NCBI GenBank assembly: GCA_964589375.1
Contig: CAZPSA010000001.1
Span: 19,257 to 83,256 of the forward strand
Reading direction: 5' to 3'
Source of the DNA: CAG-533 sp964589375
GTDB taxonomy: Bacteria; Bacillota_I; Bacilli_A; RF39; UBA660
Length of the DNA: 64,000 nucleotides
Below the pieces are notes generated by a model. It saw only the letters and a program-made list of their open reading frames with translations. It searched no databases and was not told the DNA's origin. Positions 54,072-63,667 of this stretch are shown here, one piece after another. Each line of letters starts with the position of its first letter. Positions within the stretch are counted from its first letter, which is position 1. A program made the translations under genes and the position numbers.

Positions 54072-54713
54072 TTATTCAATTTCCGAAAGTTTTTTACCAA
54101 TTAATTTTTCAGGATTATAATGTTTACCATTTTTCATCATTTTAACGTAAACATGATTTCCTGTTTCTGCATCAATTTCGGTTTTGCCACAAACTCCAAT
54201 TTTATCTTTTTGAGAAACCTCACTACCAAGTGAAACCGTGACTTCACTAAGGCCATAATAATATGTCTTAAATCCATCTTTATGTTCAATCGCAACATAA
54301 TTACTATATAACGGGCTATCTTTTATTTCAACTACTTTACCACTTAATACAGCAACAACATCAAATACTGTACCATCTTTTTTCGCATAGCTTGTGCCAA
54401 CACTTGTACGATAAGTGTTTTGATATTTAATTAAAGATAGTTGTTGATCTTCTTTAGTTGCATCTTTTTCATAAAACTTTCTTACAACTACATATTCCAT
54501 ATCATCACTAAATGGAAGGATAATTAATTCTTCTGGAATTACATCCGTAATTGGGTCAGTGGGATCCTTAATCGTAGGATCATCATTTGGTGTATCTGAA
54601 TTAGTTGATGTTGATGCACTAATTACAAGAGCAGTTATTAATAAACCAACAAGACCTACAAAAAAGAAAAACTGAAATTTATTTTGGGCAATTTTTTTAA
54701 TTATTTTCTTCAC
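54072..54713 (-). CDS. spoIIQ: SpoIIQ-like membrane protein with degenerate M23 domain
   Basis: 213 residues from GTG at 54713, with GAGGTGAT 4 nt upstream. One membrane helix (~15-38), a Pro/Asp/Thr-rich linker, and a LytM/M23 domain (GTSYAKKDGTVFDVVAV to NGKHYNPEKL). Metal ligands are mostly lost: the first His-x3-Asp reads TSYAKKD and the last HxH reads HVY. B. subtilis SpoIIQ is also degenerate; it links the forespore to SpoIIIAH. It follows ywzB as in Bacillus-type gene order, which supports the name, though a housekeeping cell-wall scaffold is possible. Confidence 0.75.
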   Translation of the reverse strand: MKKIIKKIAQNKFQFFFFVGLVGLLITALVISASTSTNSDTPNDDPTIKDPTDPITDVIPEELIILPFSDDMEYVVVRKFYEKDATKEDQQLSLIKYQNTYRTSVGTSYAKKDGTVFDVVAVLSGKVVEIKDSPLYSNYVAIEHKDGFKTYYYGLSEVTVSLGSEVSQKDKIGVCGKTEIDAETGNHVYVKMMKNGKHYNPEKLIGKKLSEIE

Positions 54714-54762
54714 TTTTATCACCTCAGTTTTATTATTACCAATAAAAGTGAATATATGCAAT

Positions 54763-54981
54763 TTATTTTATTAAATTATAAAATACTTCACTAAATTTTA
54801 TAATAGCACTTGTTACTAAAAAACTAATAACAATTACACCAATAAAAAATGCAACTCTAATCTCTGTGATTTTACCTTGTTTAAATAATTTTTCATAATT
54901 AGATGCTAATAAGACTTTTGTACTTATTAATATCATTATTAAAAAAATAACTAAATACATAATATCTAAATAAGTATCCAT
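54763..54981 (-). CDS. ywzB: YwzB-type DUF1146 membrane protein
   Basis: 72 residues with two membrane helices (~8-26 and ~43-65) and the conserved middle LFKQGKITEIRV. Function unknown. In Bacillus it sits between the ATP synthase operon and murAA/spoIIQ; the place here is comparable. Two nt after the gene before it and 49 nt before the SpoIIQ-like gene. Confidence 0.82.
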   Translation of the reverse strand: MDTYLDIMYLVIFLIMILISTKVLLASNYEKLFKQGKITEIRVAFFIGVIVISFLVTSAIIKFSEVFYNLIK

Positions 54982-54983
54982 TT

Positions 54984-55238
54984 TTATTCTTCCTTTTCAC
55001 TATTTCTTTTTTTAAGTAGTTTTTTTCTTGCTTTTAAAACTTTAACTATATAAATAATTAAGGCAATTATAAAGAATAAGCAAGAAATAAAGGCAAAATA
55101 AATCCATCCATCTTCTTCAGCATTCCTTTTTAATAAATAGCCAAATAGAATTCCAAATAAAGTAATAGTTAATGCTTGAACCAAATTAGTAAGCAGAATA
55201 TCCTTCATATCTTGGCTTATTTTCTTTTTATCTTTCAT
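54984..55238 (-). CDS. Small two-helix membrane protein (AtpI/AtpZ position)
   Basis: 84 residues from ATG at 55238, GGAG 10 nt upstream; a TTG at 55247 is too close to that site. Two membrane helices (LLTNLVQALTITLFGILFGY and a second at ~50-72) and basic ends. It lies where Firmicutes carry atpI, between rpiB and ywzB, but the sequence does not clearly show AtpI or AtpZ. It overlaps rpiB by 11 nt. No ATP synthase genes are present here. Confidence 0.6.
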   Translation of the reverse strand: MKDKKKISQDMKDILLTNLVQALTITLFGILFGYLLKRNAEEDGWIYFAFISCLFFIIALIIYIVKVLKARKKLLKKRNSEKEE

Positions 55239-55674
55239 TTTGTTCAATCTCCATTATTTTATTTACTCTTCTTTCATGACGGCCTTTTTCAAAAGAAGTA
55301 TTTAAAAAAATATCAACTATTGATAAAGCGAGTTGTAATTCAGTTTCTTTTTGACTTAAACATAAAACATTAGCATTATTATGCATTCTCGTAAGTGATG
55401 CTTGATCAAGCGTACTAACTAAAGCTGCTCTGATTCCCTTTACTTTATTGGCTACAATCGACATACCAATTCCCGTATAACATACTAATATTCCATAATC
55501 ACATTCATTATTTTTCACACTTAAACATGCAGGATATGCATAATCAGGGTAATCAACTGATTCAAGTGAATTAGTACCATAATCAATGTAGGCTATATTT
55601 AATTTTTCTAAATGTTTTTTTATTTCTTCTTTTAATGTAAAACCAGCATGGTCTGAAGCTAAAGCTATTTTCAT
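55228..55674 (-). CDS. rpiB: Ribose-5-phosphate isomerase B
   Basis: 148 residues. ASDHAGFTLK, YGTNSLESVDYPDYA and GILVCYTGIGMSI (catalytic Cys) are diagnostic. Interconverts ribose-5-phosphate and ribulose-5-phosphate. In the conserved cluster tsaC-spoIIR-rpiB. Confidence 0.95.
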   Translation of the reverse strand: MKIALASDHAGFTLKEEIKKHLEKLNIAYIDYGTNSLESVDYPDYAYPACLSVKNNECDYGILVCYTGIGMSIVANKVKGIRAALVSTLDQASLTRMHNNANVLCLSQKETELQLALSIVDIFLNTSFEKGRHERRVNKIMEIEQNER

Positions 55675-55686
55675 ATTATTTCCTTT

Positions 55687-56157
55687 CTATTTTTTAAATT
55701 TATCATAAATATAACTTCGATATTCTATTTCATTATTATCTTCAAAACTAATATTAAAATATTCAGGATATAAAAGTGTCCAAAAATTATTTCCATTTCC
55801 TTTTCCAATGGTAATGAGTAAAGTGTAATATGTACCTGATGGAATAAATTCTCCATTATAACTTTTAGCAGGAAATGTTTCCATTGTATATTTTACATCT
55901 ATTGTATCAACAAAATCGTCATTAATCATTTCTTTTAATTTTAGTTTTAAATTATTGCTTGTTATATTTACATCATCTTCTAATATTATTTTTACAGCAT
56001 CTTTTACTTTATTTTTATTTAGTTGATCAATTTCACTATTACTATTTGCTTTAATACGAAGTCTAAGACTATCGTTTTTAGTCGTACATCCCGTTAAAGT
56101 AATAATTAAAAATAATATAATCAATAATATAGTTAATTTTTTTCTAAATTTTTCCAT
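55687..56157 (-). CDS. spoIIR: SpoIIR-like lipoprotein
   Basis: 156 residues from ATG at 56157 (GGTGAT upstream). Lipobox LTGC follows a hydrophobic helix; then LRIKANSNSEIDQLNKNKVK and AKSYNGEFIPSGTYYTLLI, GKGNGNNFWTLLYP match the SpoIIR family (typically NWWCVLFPP). SpoIIR signals from forespore to mother cell to trigger SpoIIGA and sigma-E. The Trp-Trp-Cys core is altered (NFWTL). Location after prfA-prmC-tsaC is the standard one. Lipid anchoring would be unusual for the family. Confidence 0.82.
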   Translation of the reverse strand: MEKFRKKLTILLIILFLIITLTGCTTKNDSLRLRIKANSNSEIDQLNKNKVKDAVKIILEDDVNITSNNLKLKLKEMINDDFVDTIDVKYTMETFPAKSYNGEFIPSGTYYTLLITIGKGNGNNFWTLLYPEYFNISFEDNNEIEYRSYIYDKFKK

Positions 56158-56195
56158 TTTAATCACCAACTATATTATTTACTCTTTTTTATTTT

Positions 56196-56780
56196 TTATA
56201 CATCTATTTTAACACTGCCTTCTCTAAGTATTAAAATATTTCCTTTTGTTGCGTCAACTACCGTAGAAGATATATTACTACTTTCATTAACATCTTTAAT
56301 TAAATAGTCAATGTCTTTACCAAATTCTTTTTGAATTGTTTCAAAATCATTTAAGGGAGCACTTCCACTTAAATTGATACTAGTTGTTGCCATTACTCCA
56401 AATTTATTTAAGATATCAAGTGCCATTTTACAGTTAGGTATCCTAAAAGCAATAGTTGGAATATCAGAATTAATTTTATTATCATAAGTTTTATTCTTAT
56501 TAAAAATGATTGTTAAAGCTCCCGGCCAGTATTTATTCATTAAATCAAGCATAATTGTACTAGGGGCTTCAATAAAGGGGAGAATCTGTTCAACGTTTCC
56601 AGCAAGAATAGCAAGAGGTTTTGCTTTATCTCGGTGTTTAAGCGAATAGATTTTATTTGATGCATCCTCATCATCAATAAGGCAACCTACCCCATATACC
56701 GTATCAGTTGGAAAACAAACTATTTTATTTTTTAAGTCTTCTTTATTTAATTTTAAAAAATCTTCTTTTGAAATTACCAT
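56196..56780 (-). CDS. tsaC: L-threonylcarbamoyladenylate synthase
   Basis: 194 residues. PTDTVYGVGC and KHRDKAKPLAIL near the start, TTSINLSGSAPL in the middle, ending soon after the YrdC domain, so TsaC rather than the longer Sua5 form. First step of t6A tRNA modification. Between prmC and spoIIR. Confidence 0.95.
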   Translation of the reverse strand: MVISKEDFLKLNKEDLKNKIVCFPTDTVYGVGCLIDDEDASNKIYSLKHRDKAKPLAILAGNVEQILPFIEAPSTIMLDLMNKYWPGALTIIFNKNKTYDNKINSDIPTIAFRIPNCKMALDILNKFGVMATTSINLSGSAPLNDFETIQKEFGKDIDYLIKDVNESSNISSTVVDATKGNILILREGSVKIDV

Positions 56781-56789
56781 AAAAGTACG

Positions 56790-57641
56790 TTATCCTTTAT
56801 TTATTATTATTGTAATTCGGTCTTTACCACTTAAATCTTTAATTGTTTCAGCATATGAATTTGGAAAATATTTTTGAATTAATTCATGCATTTCAGATCT
56901 TTTATTATAACTATGTTCAAAAGCAATGATACTTGGGGTATTTAAGATTTTATTTGCGTCTTTTAAAATTATATCATAAAAGTTCATTCCATTTTCTCCA
57001 CCAAATAATGCAACATGTGGTTCATTATTGATAACAATATCTTCAACATATTCATTATTAGGAATATATGGAGGATTGGATACTAAGATATCAAACTTTA
57101 AATTATTATCGATTAAGGGTTTTAACATATCTCCTTGATAAAACTTAATAGCAGCATTATTTATTTTAGCATTTTCTTTAGCAACAACTAAAGCCTCTTC
57201 ACTAATATCAGTTGCTACAACATGCATATTAGGTTCTTCTTTAGCAAGACTGATTGCGATTGCGGCTGAGCCCGTACCAACATCAACAACATCAACTTCT
57301 TTTCCACCAAATACATCATCATAAGTAGATAAGAGGTAACCTACTAGCTCTTCGGTTTCTGGACGAGGAATTAAAACATCTTCATTTACTTTCATCTTAT
57401 ATCCAAAGAAATAACTATAACCTAATATATGTTGTACTGGTTTTTTATGAATAATATATTCATCAACAGCTTTTGTTATTTTTTCAAATATATCAGAAGG
57501 TATTTCTTCATTTAAGGAAGCTAAAAAATTAGCTCCATTTAATCCTGATAACTCTAATACTAATAATTTAATGGCTTCTTTTTCTAAGCCTAAAGCTTCG
57601 GCTCTTTTTTGTTCTTGTTTTAAATACTTTTGGTAGGTCAT
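56790..57641 (-). CDS. prmC: Release factor glutamine methyltransferase
   Basis: 283 residues. Helical N-terminal domain (~1-80), SAM motif VDVGTGSAAIAI and the catalytic NPPYIPNNE. Methylates the Gln of the GGQ motif in release factors. AGGAGA 7 nt before the ATG makes the start firm, although the alanine racemase gene runs 74 nt into it. Confidence 0.95.
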   Translation of the reverse strand: MTYQKYLKQEQKRAEALGLEKEAIKLLVLELSGLNGANFLASLNEEIPSDIFEKITKAVDEYIIHKKPVQHILGYSYFFGYKMKVNEDVLIPRPETEELVGYLLSTYDDVFGGKEVDVVDVGTGSAAIAISLAKEEPNMHVVATDISEEALVVAKENAKINNAAIKFYQGDMLKPLIDNNLKFDILVSNPPYIPNNEYVEDIVINNEPHVALFGGENGMNFYDIILKDANKILNTPSIIAFEHSYNKRSEMHELIQKYFPNSYAETIKDLSGKDRITIIINKG

Positions 57642-58638
57642 TGAAACTTCTCCTAATATAGTTTTTTGGTATTTTTTTCATTGAGGTAATAATTAAATAC
57701 CAATTATAATCTCTATAAGATATTATATCATTTTTTGATAAAACAAGCAAACTAGTTAGATTATTTATTTTTTCATTTGATTTGATAAACAAATGATTCA
57801 TACAGATTTTACCAACAATTTCCAATTTTTTATCATTTTTTCTAATTTCATTTATTCCTATTATATCATCATACCCAATTGGTAAAACCGTTATATAAGA
57901 TGAAGATTCTTCTATATATTGTTGATCATATCCAACTGCATCTTTTTTACTTATTTTAAAACTGTTTACTGGTTTTACATAATAACTAATACATGGTTTA
58001 ATTCCTTTTATATTTGTTTCATATCCATAAATACTAATACCTACTCTAACCATATTACTATTCACCTTTCTTCCTAGACTATGGCTAGACTCACAATGAA
58101 TATGATTAAAGGGATATAAAGTTAAATATGTATTAAAGTTATTTACTTGTTTATTAAAATAATAATATTCATCCCGATTACTTGCGAAATGAGTATATAT
58201 GCCATCAATAATAATATTTTTATTGAATGATAATATTTTAATTACTTCTTTCATTACATCAATACTTCTAATTCCCATTCTGTTCATTCCGGTATCAATT
58301 TGTAGGTGAACTAAAGTTTTAGTATTTATATTTTTTATTAAGTTAGCATCATCGACTGAATTTACAGAATAATAAACAGGTAAATTTAAATATTTTTCTT
58401 TTAGACTTTCAAGAATTAAAATATTAAAGTCTTTTATATTATCTTTATCTAAAATATATTCATCAAATTTATTATACACAATCCATTTAACATTTACTTC
58501 CTTTAATAATGGAATTATTCTTTTACTATTTAATTCATAAGCATTATTCTTTAATACAACCATTATTTCTTTTTTAGTGTATTCTTTTATTTTTATTATA
58601 TTATTTTTTATATTATCTAAATCAACAAACAAACTCAT
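57568..58638 (-). CDS. alr: Divergent alanine racemase
   Basis: 356 residues. PLP lysine K30 in VVLKNNAYEL (the usual YGHG is changed), HLQIDTGMNRMG and the second base Tyr in AVGYDQQYIE followed by TVLPIGYDD, GKICMNHLFI. Makes D-alanine for the cell wall. Located between prfA and prmC, an unusual place. Its last 24 codons overlap prmC, and the final basic stretch (RTKKSRSFRLRKR) is prmC DNA read in another frame, so the C-terminus was probably lengthened by loss of a stop. TTGGTGAT before the ATG. Confidence 0.85.
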   Translation of the reverse strand: MSLFVDLDNIKNNIIKIKEYTKKEIMVVLKNNAYELNSKRIIPLLKEVNVKWIVYNKFDEYILDKDNIKDFNILILESLKEKYLNLPVYYSVNSVDDANLIKNINTKTLVHLQIDTGMNRMGIRSIDVMKEVIKILSFNKNIIIDGIYTHFASNRDEYYYFNKQVNNFNTYLTLYPFNHIHCESSHSLGRKVNSNMVRVGISIYGYETNIKGIKPCISYYVKPVNSFKISKKDAVGYDQQYIEESSSYITVLPIGYDDIIGINEIRKNDKKLEIVGKICMNHLFIKSNEKINNLTSLLVLSKNDIISYRDYNWYLIITSMKKIPKNYIRRSFNDLPKVFKTRTKKSRSFRLRKRSH

Positions 58639-58675
58639 TTTATCACCAATACATCATACGCATGAATAATTTAAA

Positions 58676-58707
58676 AAATGAAAAAATAGTACAAAACTGT
58701 ACTATTC
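58676..58707 (-). terminator. Terminator overlapping the prfA stop
   Basis: ATAGTACA, a 4-nt loop and TGTACTAT followed by TTTTTCATTTTTT on the minus strand, between prfA and alr. Confidence 0.85.
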
Positions 58708-59766
58708 TTCACTACTTAATAATCTTTTTTGTTCAAATGTAATTAATGCTTCGATAATACTATCAAGTTTACCTTCCATTACACGGTCTAATTGTTGAAT
58801 TGTAAAGCCAATTCTATGATCTGTAACTCTATTTTGAGGATAGTTGTAGGTTCTAATTTTTTCACTACGATCTCCTCTACCAATCTTAGCTTGACGTTCA
58901 GCACCTTCTGCTTTTTCTTTTTCTTCAAGCATCTTATCATATAATCTTGCTTGTAATACTTTTAAAGCACTTGCTTTATTTTCATGTTGGCTCTTTCCAT
59001 CTTGACATGATACAACAATTCCTGTTGGAATATGAGTTACACGGATTGCGGACTTAGTTGTATTTACACTTTGTCCACCAGGTCCTGATGAACAGAAAAT
59101 ATCAATTCTAACATCATTCATATCAAGGTTAACTTCAAGTTCATCAGCCTCAGGCATTACAAGAACAGTTGCGGTTGAAGTATGAATTCGACCTGCTGAT
59201 TCTGTAACGGGAACCCTTTGTACACGGTGAGAACCAGATTCATATTTAAGTTGAGAATAAACCGAATCACCATTAACCATAAAAGATATTTTAGCAAATC
59301 CTCCTGCTTCACATGGTTCTGAATCTACAGTTTCTACTTTCCATCCTTTTGATTCCGCATATTTTAAATACATACGATATAAGTCACCAGCAAAGATATT
59401 AGCTTCATCACCACCAGCAGCACCTCTAATTTCAACAATAACATTTTTTTCATCATTAGGGTCTTTAGGTAATAATAATATTTTTAATTCTTCATCTAAT
59501 TTTAGTTTCTTTTCTTCAAGAGTTGGAAGTTCAAATTCAGCCATTTCTCTTATTTCTGGATCTTCGTCTTTTTGCATTTCTTTTAAATCAGCAATTTCTT
59601 TTTCAATTTGTTGAACTTCACGATATTTAAAAACTATTTTTTCAATAGAACGTTGTTCTTTTGATAATTCTGTAAGTTTTTTAATATCGCTAATTACATC
59701 CATATCAGTAAGTAATTCTGATATTTGTTCATATCTTTGACAGATAACCTCTAAACGGCTTGTCAT
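58702..59766 (-). CDS. prfA: Peptide chain release factor 1
   Basis: 354 residues. GGQ in CSSGPGGQSVNTT, upstream HRVQRVPVTE and the C-terminal RSEKIRTYNYPQNRVTDHR are typical. Ends translation at UAA/UAG. Follows dnaB by 3 nt. Confidence 0.97.
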   Translation of the reverse strand: MTSRLEVICQRYEQISELLTDMDVISDIKKLTELSKEQRSIEKIVFKYREVQQIEKEIADLKEMQKDEDPEIREMAEFELPTLEEKKLKLDEELKILLLPKDPNDEKNVIVEIRGAAGGDEANIFAGDLYRMYLKYAESKGWKVETVDSEPCEAGGFAKISFMVNGDSVYSQLKYESGSHRVQRVPVTESAGRIHTSTATVLVMPEADELEVNLDMNDVRIDIFCSSGPGGQSVNTTKSAIRVTHIPTGIVVSCQDGKSQHENKASALKVLQARLYDKMLEEKEKAEGAERQAKIGRGDRSEKIRTYNYPQNRVTDHRIGFTIQQLDRVMEGKLDSIIEALITFEQKRLLSSEE

Positions 59767-59769
59767 TTT

Positions 59770-61194
59770 TTATTCACTCCTGTCTGTTTTTTTTCTTCTT
59801 TTCTTTTTTGTGATTAACTCTTTAGTAATCTTTTGTTCTTTAAAACGGCAATACTTACCATAGAAATGATAGTCGATAAAATCAAGAGGACCTTGACGGT
59901 TTTTAGCAACCGATAAAACAATTTCTTCCATTTCATTTTTACGTTTATTCTTTTGTTCTAAATTATTTTCACTATCTTCATCACCAAATACTGAATTATC
60001 TTCAACATCAGCTCTTCTAAATAAGAACATAACTAAGTCGGCATCTTGTTCAATACTACCAGATTCACGTAAGTCAGCAAGCACAGGAACTTTATTTTCT
60101 CTTCCTTCAATACTACGAGAAAGTTGTGATAAAGCAAGAATTGGAACATCTAAATCACGAGCTAAAGTCTTTAGAGAACGTGATATAATTGATACTTCTT
60201 CTTGACGATTTCCTCTACTAGAAGTTGCGGTGATAAGTTGTAAGTAGTCAATAATAACAAAATCAAGTTTTCCTTCATTTTTAAGTTGACGACATTTAGC
60301 TCTGATATCAGCAATATTACTTGAGCTATCTTCATCAAAGTAAATATGCATTTTACTAAATTCTTGTTTAGCAAGACCTAATAATAACATCTCTTCACTA
60401 GTTAATTTACCACCACGAACATTAGAAAGTTCAACTTCAGCTTGATAACTAAATAGTCTCATCATTAATTGTTCGATACTCATTTCAAGTGAGAATAAAG
60501 CAACATGAGCACCTTTCTTACTAGCTTGAGCCGCAAGGTTAATCGCATATGTTGATTTACCAACTGAAGGACGAGCAGCAAGTATCATTAAATCACCTTT
60601 TTGGAAGCCAAGAGTTAATTTATTAAGTTTTTCATATCCTGTATCTAAGCCGGTTAAATCAGATTTATTTTCCGTATATTTTTGAATTTGTTCATAAACA
60701 ATTTCACTAGCACGGTCAATACCCATAATTTGTGAAGTACGACGTTTACGAATTAAATTAACTAATTTATCTTCCGTTTTATCTAAAACTTCATTAAAGG
60801 TTAATCTACTTGTTAAAATATCATCAGATATGTTTTGCATATCTTTTAGTAATTTTCTTTGAAGTGATTTTTCTTCAACAATTTCAACATATAAATTAGT
60901 TGTAACAGTAGATGGAACACTTTCAATTAAATCAAGTAAATAAATGCGATAATTTTCATCTACTTTTTCACCTAGTTTTTTTAATTCTTCTGTAATAGTA
61001 AGTACTTCAATTTTTTGATTTTGATTATACAAATTAACCATTGCGCGATAGATTTTTTTATTACGTTCATCATAAAAATCATCTTCAACAAGTTTACCAA
61101 TATAACCACTAATTAATTTATTATCGAGAAAGGCACTACCTAAAACATAGTTTTCCGCCTCAGTACTATAGGGAACAGAACGATTTGGTTCCAT
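59770..61194 (-). CDS. dnaB: Replicative DNA helicase
   Basis: 474 residues. N-terminal DnaB domain (~1-130), Walker A ARPSVGKST, FDEDSSSN, IIDYLQLI, arginine finger near NRQEEVSIISRSLK, DADLVMFLFR, and a Lys/Arg-rich tail. Ten nt after the GdpP-L9 gene; the order rplI-dnaB is conserved in Bacilli. Confidence 0.97.
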   Translation of the reverse strand: MEPNRSVPYSTEAENYVLGSAFLDNKLISGYIGKLVEDDFYDERNKKIYRAMVNLYNQNQKIEVLTITEELKKLGEKVDENYRIYLLDLIESVPSTVTTNLYVEIVEEKSLQRKLLKDMQNISDDILTSRLTFNEVLDKTEDKLVNLIRKRRTSQIMGIDRASEIVYEQIQKYTENKSDLTGLDTGYEKLNKLTLGFQKGDLMILAARPSVGKSTYAINLAAQASKKGAHVALFSLEMSIEQLMMRLFSYQAEVELSNVRGGKLTSEEMLLLGLAKQEFSKMHIYFDEDSSSNIADIRAKCRQLKNEGKLDFVIIDYLQLITATSSRGNRQEEVSIISRSLKTLARDLDVPILALSQLSRSIEGRENKVPVLADLRESGSIEQDADLVMFLFRRADVEDNSVFGDEDSENNLEQKNKRKNEMEEIVLSVAKNRQGPLDFIDYHFYGKYCRFKEQKITKELITKKKRRKKTDRSE

Positions 61195-61204
61195 ACATAG
61201 CCTC

Positions 61205-61651
61205 CTATTCTTTTTCTATTAAAAATACTTTAATATTTGCTTCAACATCCTTATGTAATTGGATTTTTACATTATGTTCACCAAGAGTATTTAAAGCACT
61301 TGGTAAAACAATTTTACGTTTATCAATCTTTAAATTAAATTTTGCTTCGACTGCTTCAGCAATTTGTTTTGTATTAACTGAACCAAAGATTTTACTATCA
61401 TTGCCAACTTTTACAACAATTTTTACAGCTTCAGATTCAATGATTTTTTTGCAATCTTTCATTTCTTGTAAAAGTTTAGCTTCACGATTTCTTTCTTCTT
61501 CTTTTTCTTTTTCCACAGCTTTTATATTTTCAGGTGATGCAACAATGGCAAGACCACCTCTCATTAGGAAATTAGCATAACCAGAATTTAAATCTAAGAT
61601 ATCGTTTTTCTTTCCTTTTCCTTTAACATCTTTTGTTAAAATAACTTTCAT
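61205..61651 (-). CDS. rplI: Ribosomal protein L9 from an internal start (alternative product)
   Basis: ATG at 61651 is in frame with the GdpP-L9 fusion and has GGAGG 8 nt upstream. Initiation there gives a 148-residue protein, exactly the normal L9 length, with the usual N domain (GYANFLMRGGLAIVA), long helix and C domain. A free L9 would solve the problem that ribosomes need a soluble copy, while the fusion is a membrane protein. Whether both forms are made is not shown by sequence. Confidence 0.6.
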   Translation of the reverse strand: MKVILTKDVKGKGKKNDILDLNSGYANFLMRGGLAIVASPENIKAVEKEKEEERNREAKLLQEMKDCKKIIESEAVKIVVKVGNDSKIFGSVNTKQIAEAVEAKFNLKIDKRKIVLPSALNTLGEHNVKIQLHKDVEANIKVFLIEKE

Positions 61652-63667
61652 ATTTTCTTCCTCCGACATATAACTATTAATTGCTTCTTTTAATTTTGTT
61701 ACTGTATCTTCAATTGACATATTTCTTGCTTGAGCAGCAGCATTATTTAAGTGACCACCACCACCCATTTTTTCCATTATAATTTGACAATTGATTGCAC
61801 CTAAACTACGAGCTGACATCCCAATTTCATTTTCGGAAATATGACCAATTGTAACACCTAATTCAACTCCCGATATCGAGATTAACTCATCTGATACTTT
61901 CGCAAGTGTTACTCGGTCGACGATTGGCATATCATCACTTGCGACTGCAATAGCAACATTTTTTCTAAATATTTCAACATTCTTTAAGAAATATCCACGA
62001 ATAATCTTTTCTGAATGATCTTCTTTTAAATATTTCTTAACAACACTCATATCGGCACCATATCGTTTAATCGCCGCAGCAATTTCAAATGTAACAGCCG
62101 AAGTACGATAAACAAAGTTATTAGTATCAACAACCATTCCTAGTAACATCCAAGTTGCTTCTAAATCAGTAAATCCAAGCGATGATTCATAAAACTCTAA
62201 TAATTCAAATATTAATTCAACACTAGAAGATGCGGCAGTTTGAGAATAATAAAACTTAGGATTTTGGATTGCACCTGCACCTTTACGATGATGGTCAATT
62301 ATACCAATTTTTTCAAACTTTTTAAGAAAGCGATTATCCATTACTTGCATATCAGTTTGACAGTCAACAATCATTAAGAAACTATCTTCATCAATATAAC
62401 TACTTACCTTACTTGGTAAAATAATATCATCTAATAAAACTACATATTCTTGTTTAATCGTATCAAATATTCTATTTACGGTGCCATCAATATTGGCAGG
62501 ATCTAAAATAATATACGCTTGTTTACCCATAGTTTTTGCTAATCTGTAAATTGCAAGACAAGCACCAAATCCATCAGCATCTAAATTTCTATGACCAACA
62601 ACAAATACATTACTAGAGGTTCTAATTAAATCTTGTAATTCTTGGCTCTTATTACGAATTTCAACCTTAGATTCTTTTTGAATAGGGTCTGTCTTCGCAC
62701 CAAAGAAATTAATCTTATCATTTACTTTAACAACCGCTTGGTCCCCACCTCTATTTAAGGCAAGTTCAAGTTGGTCTTGTGCTTCATCAGCAAGTTCTAA
62801 TACATTAACATCTTTACAAGCTATACCAATACTTAAAGTAATTCTAACAACACGAGATGCACGAAGCACATCTTTTACTTCATCTAGAATTGAAAAGTTA
62901 TTTTTCATCATATCAAGTAATTGTTGTTCATCCATTAAAATCATATATCTTGAATCACTATAGGCACGAACATATGAACCAAAACTTTCTGACCATTTAG
63001 CAATACTACCTATTATTTTACCTTGATATTCAGCTCTTTCTTGAACATCAAAATCAGCTAATGCTTCTTCTAAGTTATCAATGTTTATATATCCAACCGC
63101 AAGAGTACGATTTTTATATCTCGTTTGTAAATTAACGTAGTCATTTATATTTGTAAAATATAATACATTATTAGTAACTAAATATTCAACCTGATAAATT
63201 ACACCATAGATATTAGTTTGAAAAACAATTTGTCCAATTTCATTTGGTTCAAGTTCATTCATTTGTTCATGTAAAGGAAGTGATAAATCTTTAAGATTTA
63301 TATTTTCAAGTTGACTCATAAAAATATTTTTAGCTTGATTATTAGACCACATAATCTTAAGATCTTTATCAATTACAATAATACCAATAGGTAATTCATT
63401 AAAAGCTGTTTCACCTGCTTTTTTTACTTTATAGGTAATTGAATTCCACATCCTAAGTCTGTTTTCAGCAATCTTTTCTTTTTTAATATTCTTATTATTA
63501 AATATACGTCCGACTAAAATACCAATACATACAACCATTATTAATAACGGTATGTAAATATAATTATTAATATCTGCCATACTATTAACAAATTGGAAAA
63601 TAACAAGTGCTGATACTATTATACAAATAATCAAAAAGAGATATAATGCCGTATTTTTCTTTTTCAT
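61205..63667 (-). CDS. Fused GdpP-like c-di-AMP phosphodiesterase and ribosomal protein L9
   Basis: 820 residues. Two membrane helices (1-60), a PAS domain (~75-180), a degenerate GGDEF domain (~185-315, no GGDEF), DHH-DHHA1 phosphodiesterase (VGHRNLDADGFG ~359, IIDHHRKG ~459, GGGGHLNNAAAQA ~635), then a complete L9 from residue 673 (MKVILTKDVKGKGKK). GdpP hydrolyses c-di-AMP; L9 is a 50S subunit protein. The same fusion is annotated in Mollicutes (PRK14538, from memory), while in Bacillus the genes are adjacent. A strong ribosome site lies inside, before the L9 part. Confidence 0.93.
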   Translation of the reverse strand: MKKKNTALYLFLIICIIVSALVIFQFVNSMADINNYIYIPLLIMVVCIGILVGRIFNNKNIKKEKIAENRLRMWNSITYKVKKAGETAFNELPIGIIVIDKDLKIMWSNNQAKNIFMSQLENINLKDLSLPLHEQMNELEPNEIGQIVFQTNIYGVIYQVEYLVTNNVLYFTNINDYVNLQTRYKNRTLAVGYINIDNLEEALADFDVQERAEYQGKIIGSIAKWSESFGSYVRAYSDSRYMILMDEQQLLDMMKNNFSILDEVKDVLRASRVVRITLSIGIACKDVNVLELADEAQDQLELALNRGGDQAVVKVNDKINFFGAKTDPIQKESKVEIRNKSQELQDLIRTSSNVFVVGHRNLDADGFGACLAIYRLAKTMGKQAYIILDPANIDGTVNRIFDTIKQEYVVLLDDIILPSKVSSYIDEDSFLMIVDCQTDMQVMDNRFLKKFEKIGIIDHHRKGAGAIQNPKFYYSQTAASSSVELIFELLEFYESSLGFTDLEATWMLLGMVVDTNNFVYRTSAVTFEIAAAIKRYGADMSVVKKYLKEDHSEKIIRGYFLKNVEIFRKNVAIAVASDDMPIVDRVTLAKVSDELISISGVELGVTIGHISENEIGMSARSLGAINCQIIMEKMGGGGHLNNAAAQARNMSIEDTVTKLKEAINSYMSEEENMKVILTKDVKGKGKKNDILDLNSGYANFLMRGGLAIVASPENIKAVEKEKEEERNREAKLLQEMKDCKKIIESEAVKIVVKVGNDSKIFGSVNTKQIAEAVEAKFNLKIDKRKIVLPSALNTLGEHNVKIQLHKDVEANIKVFLIEKE

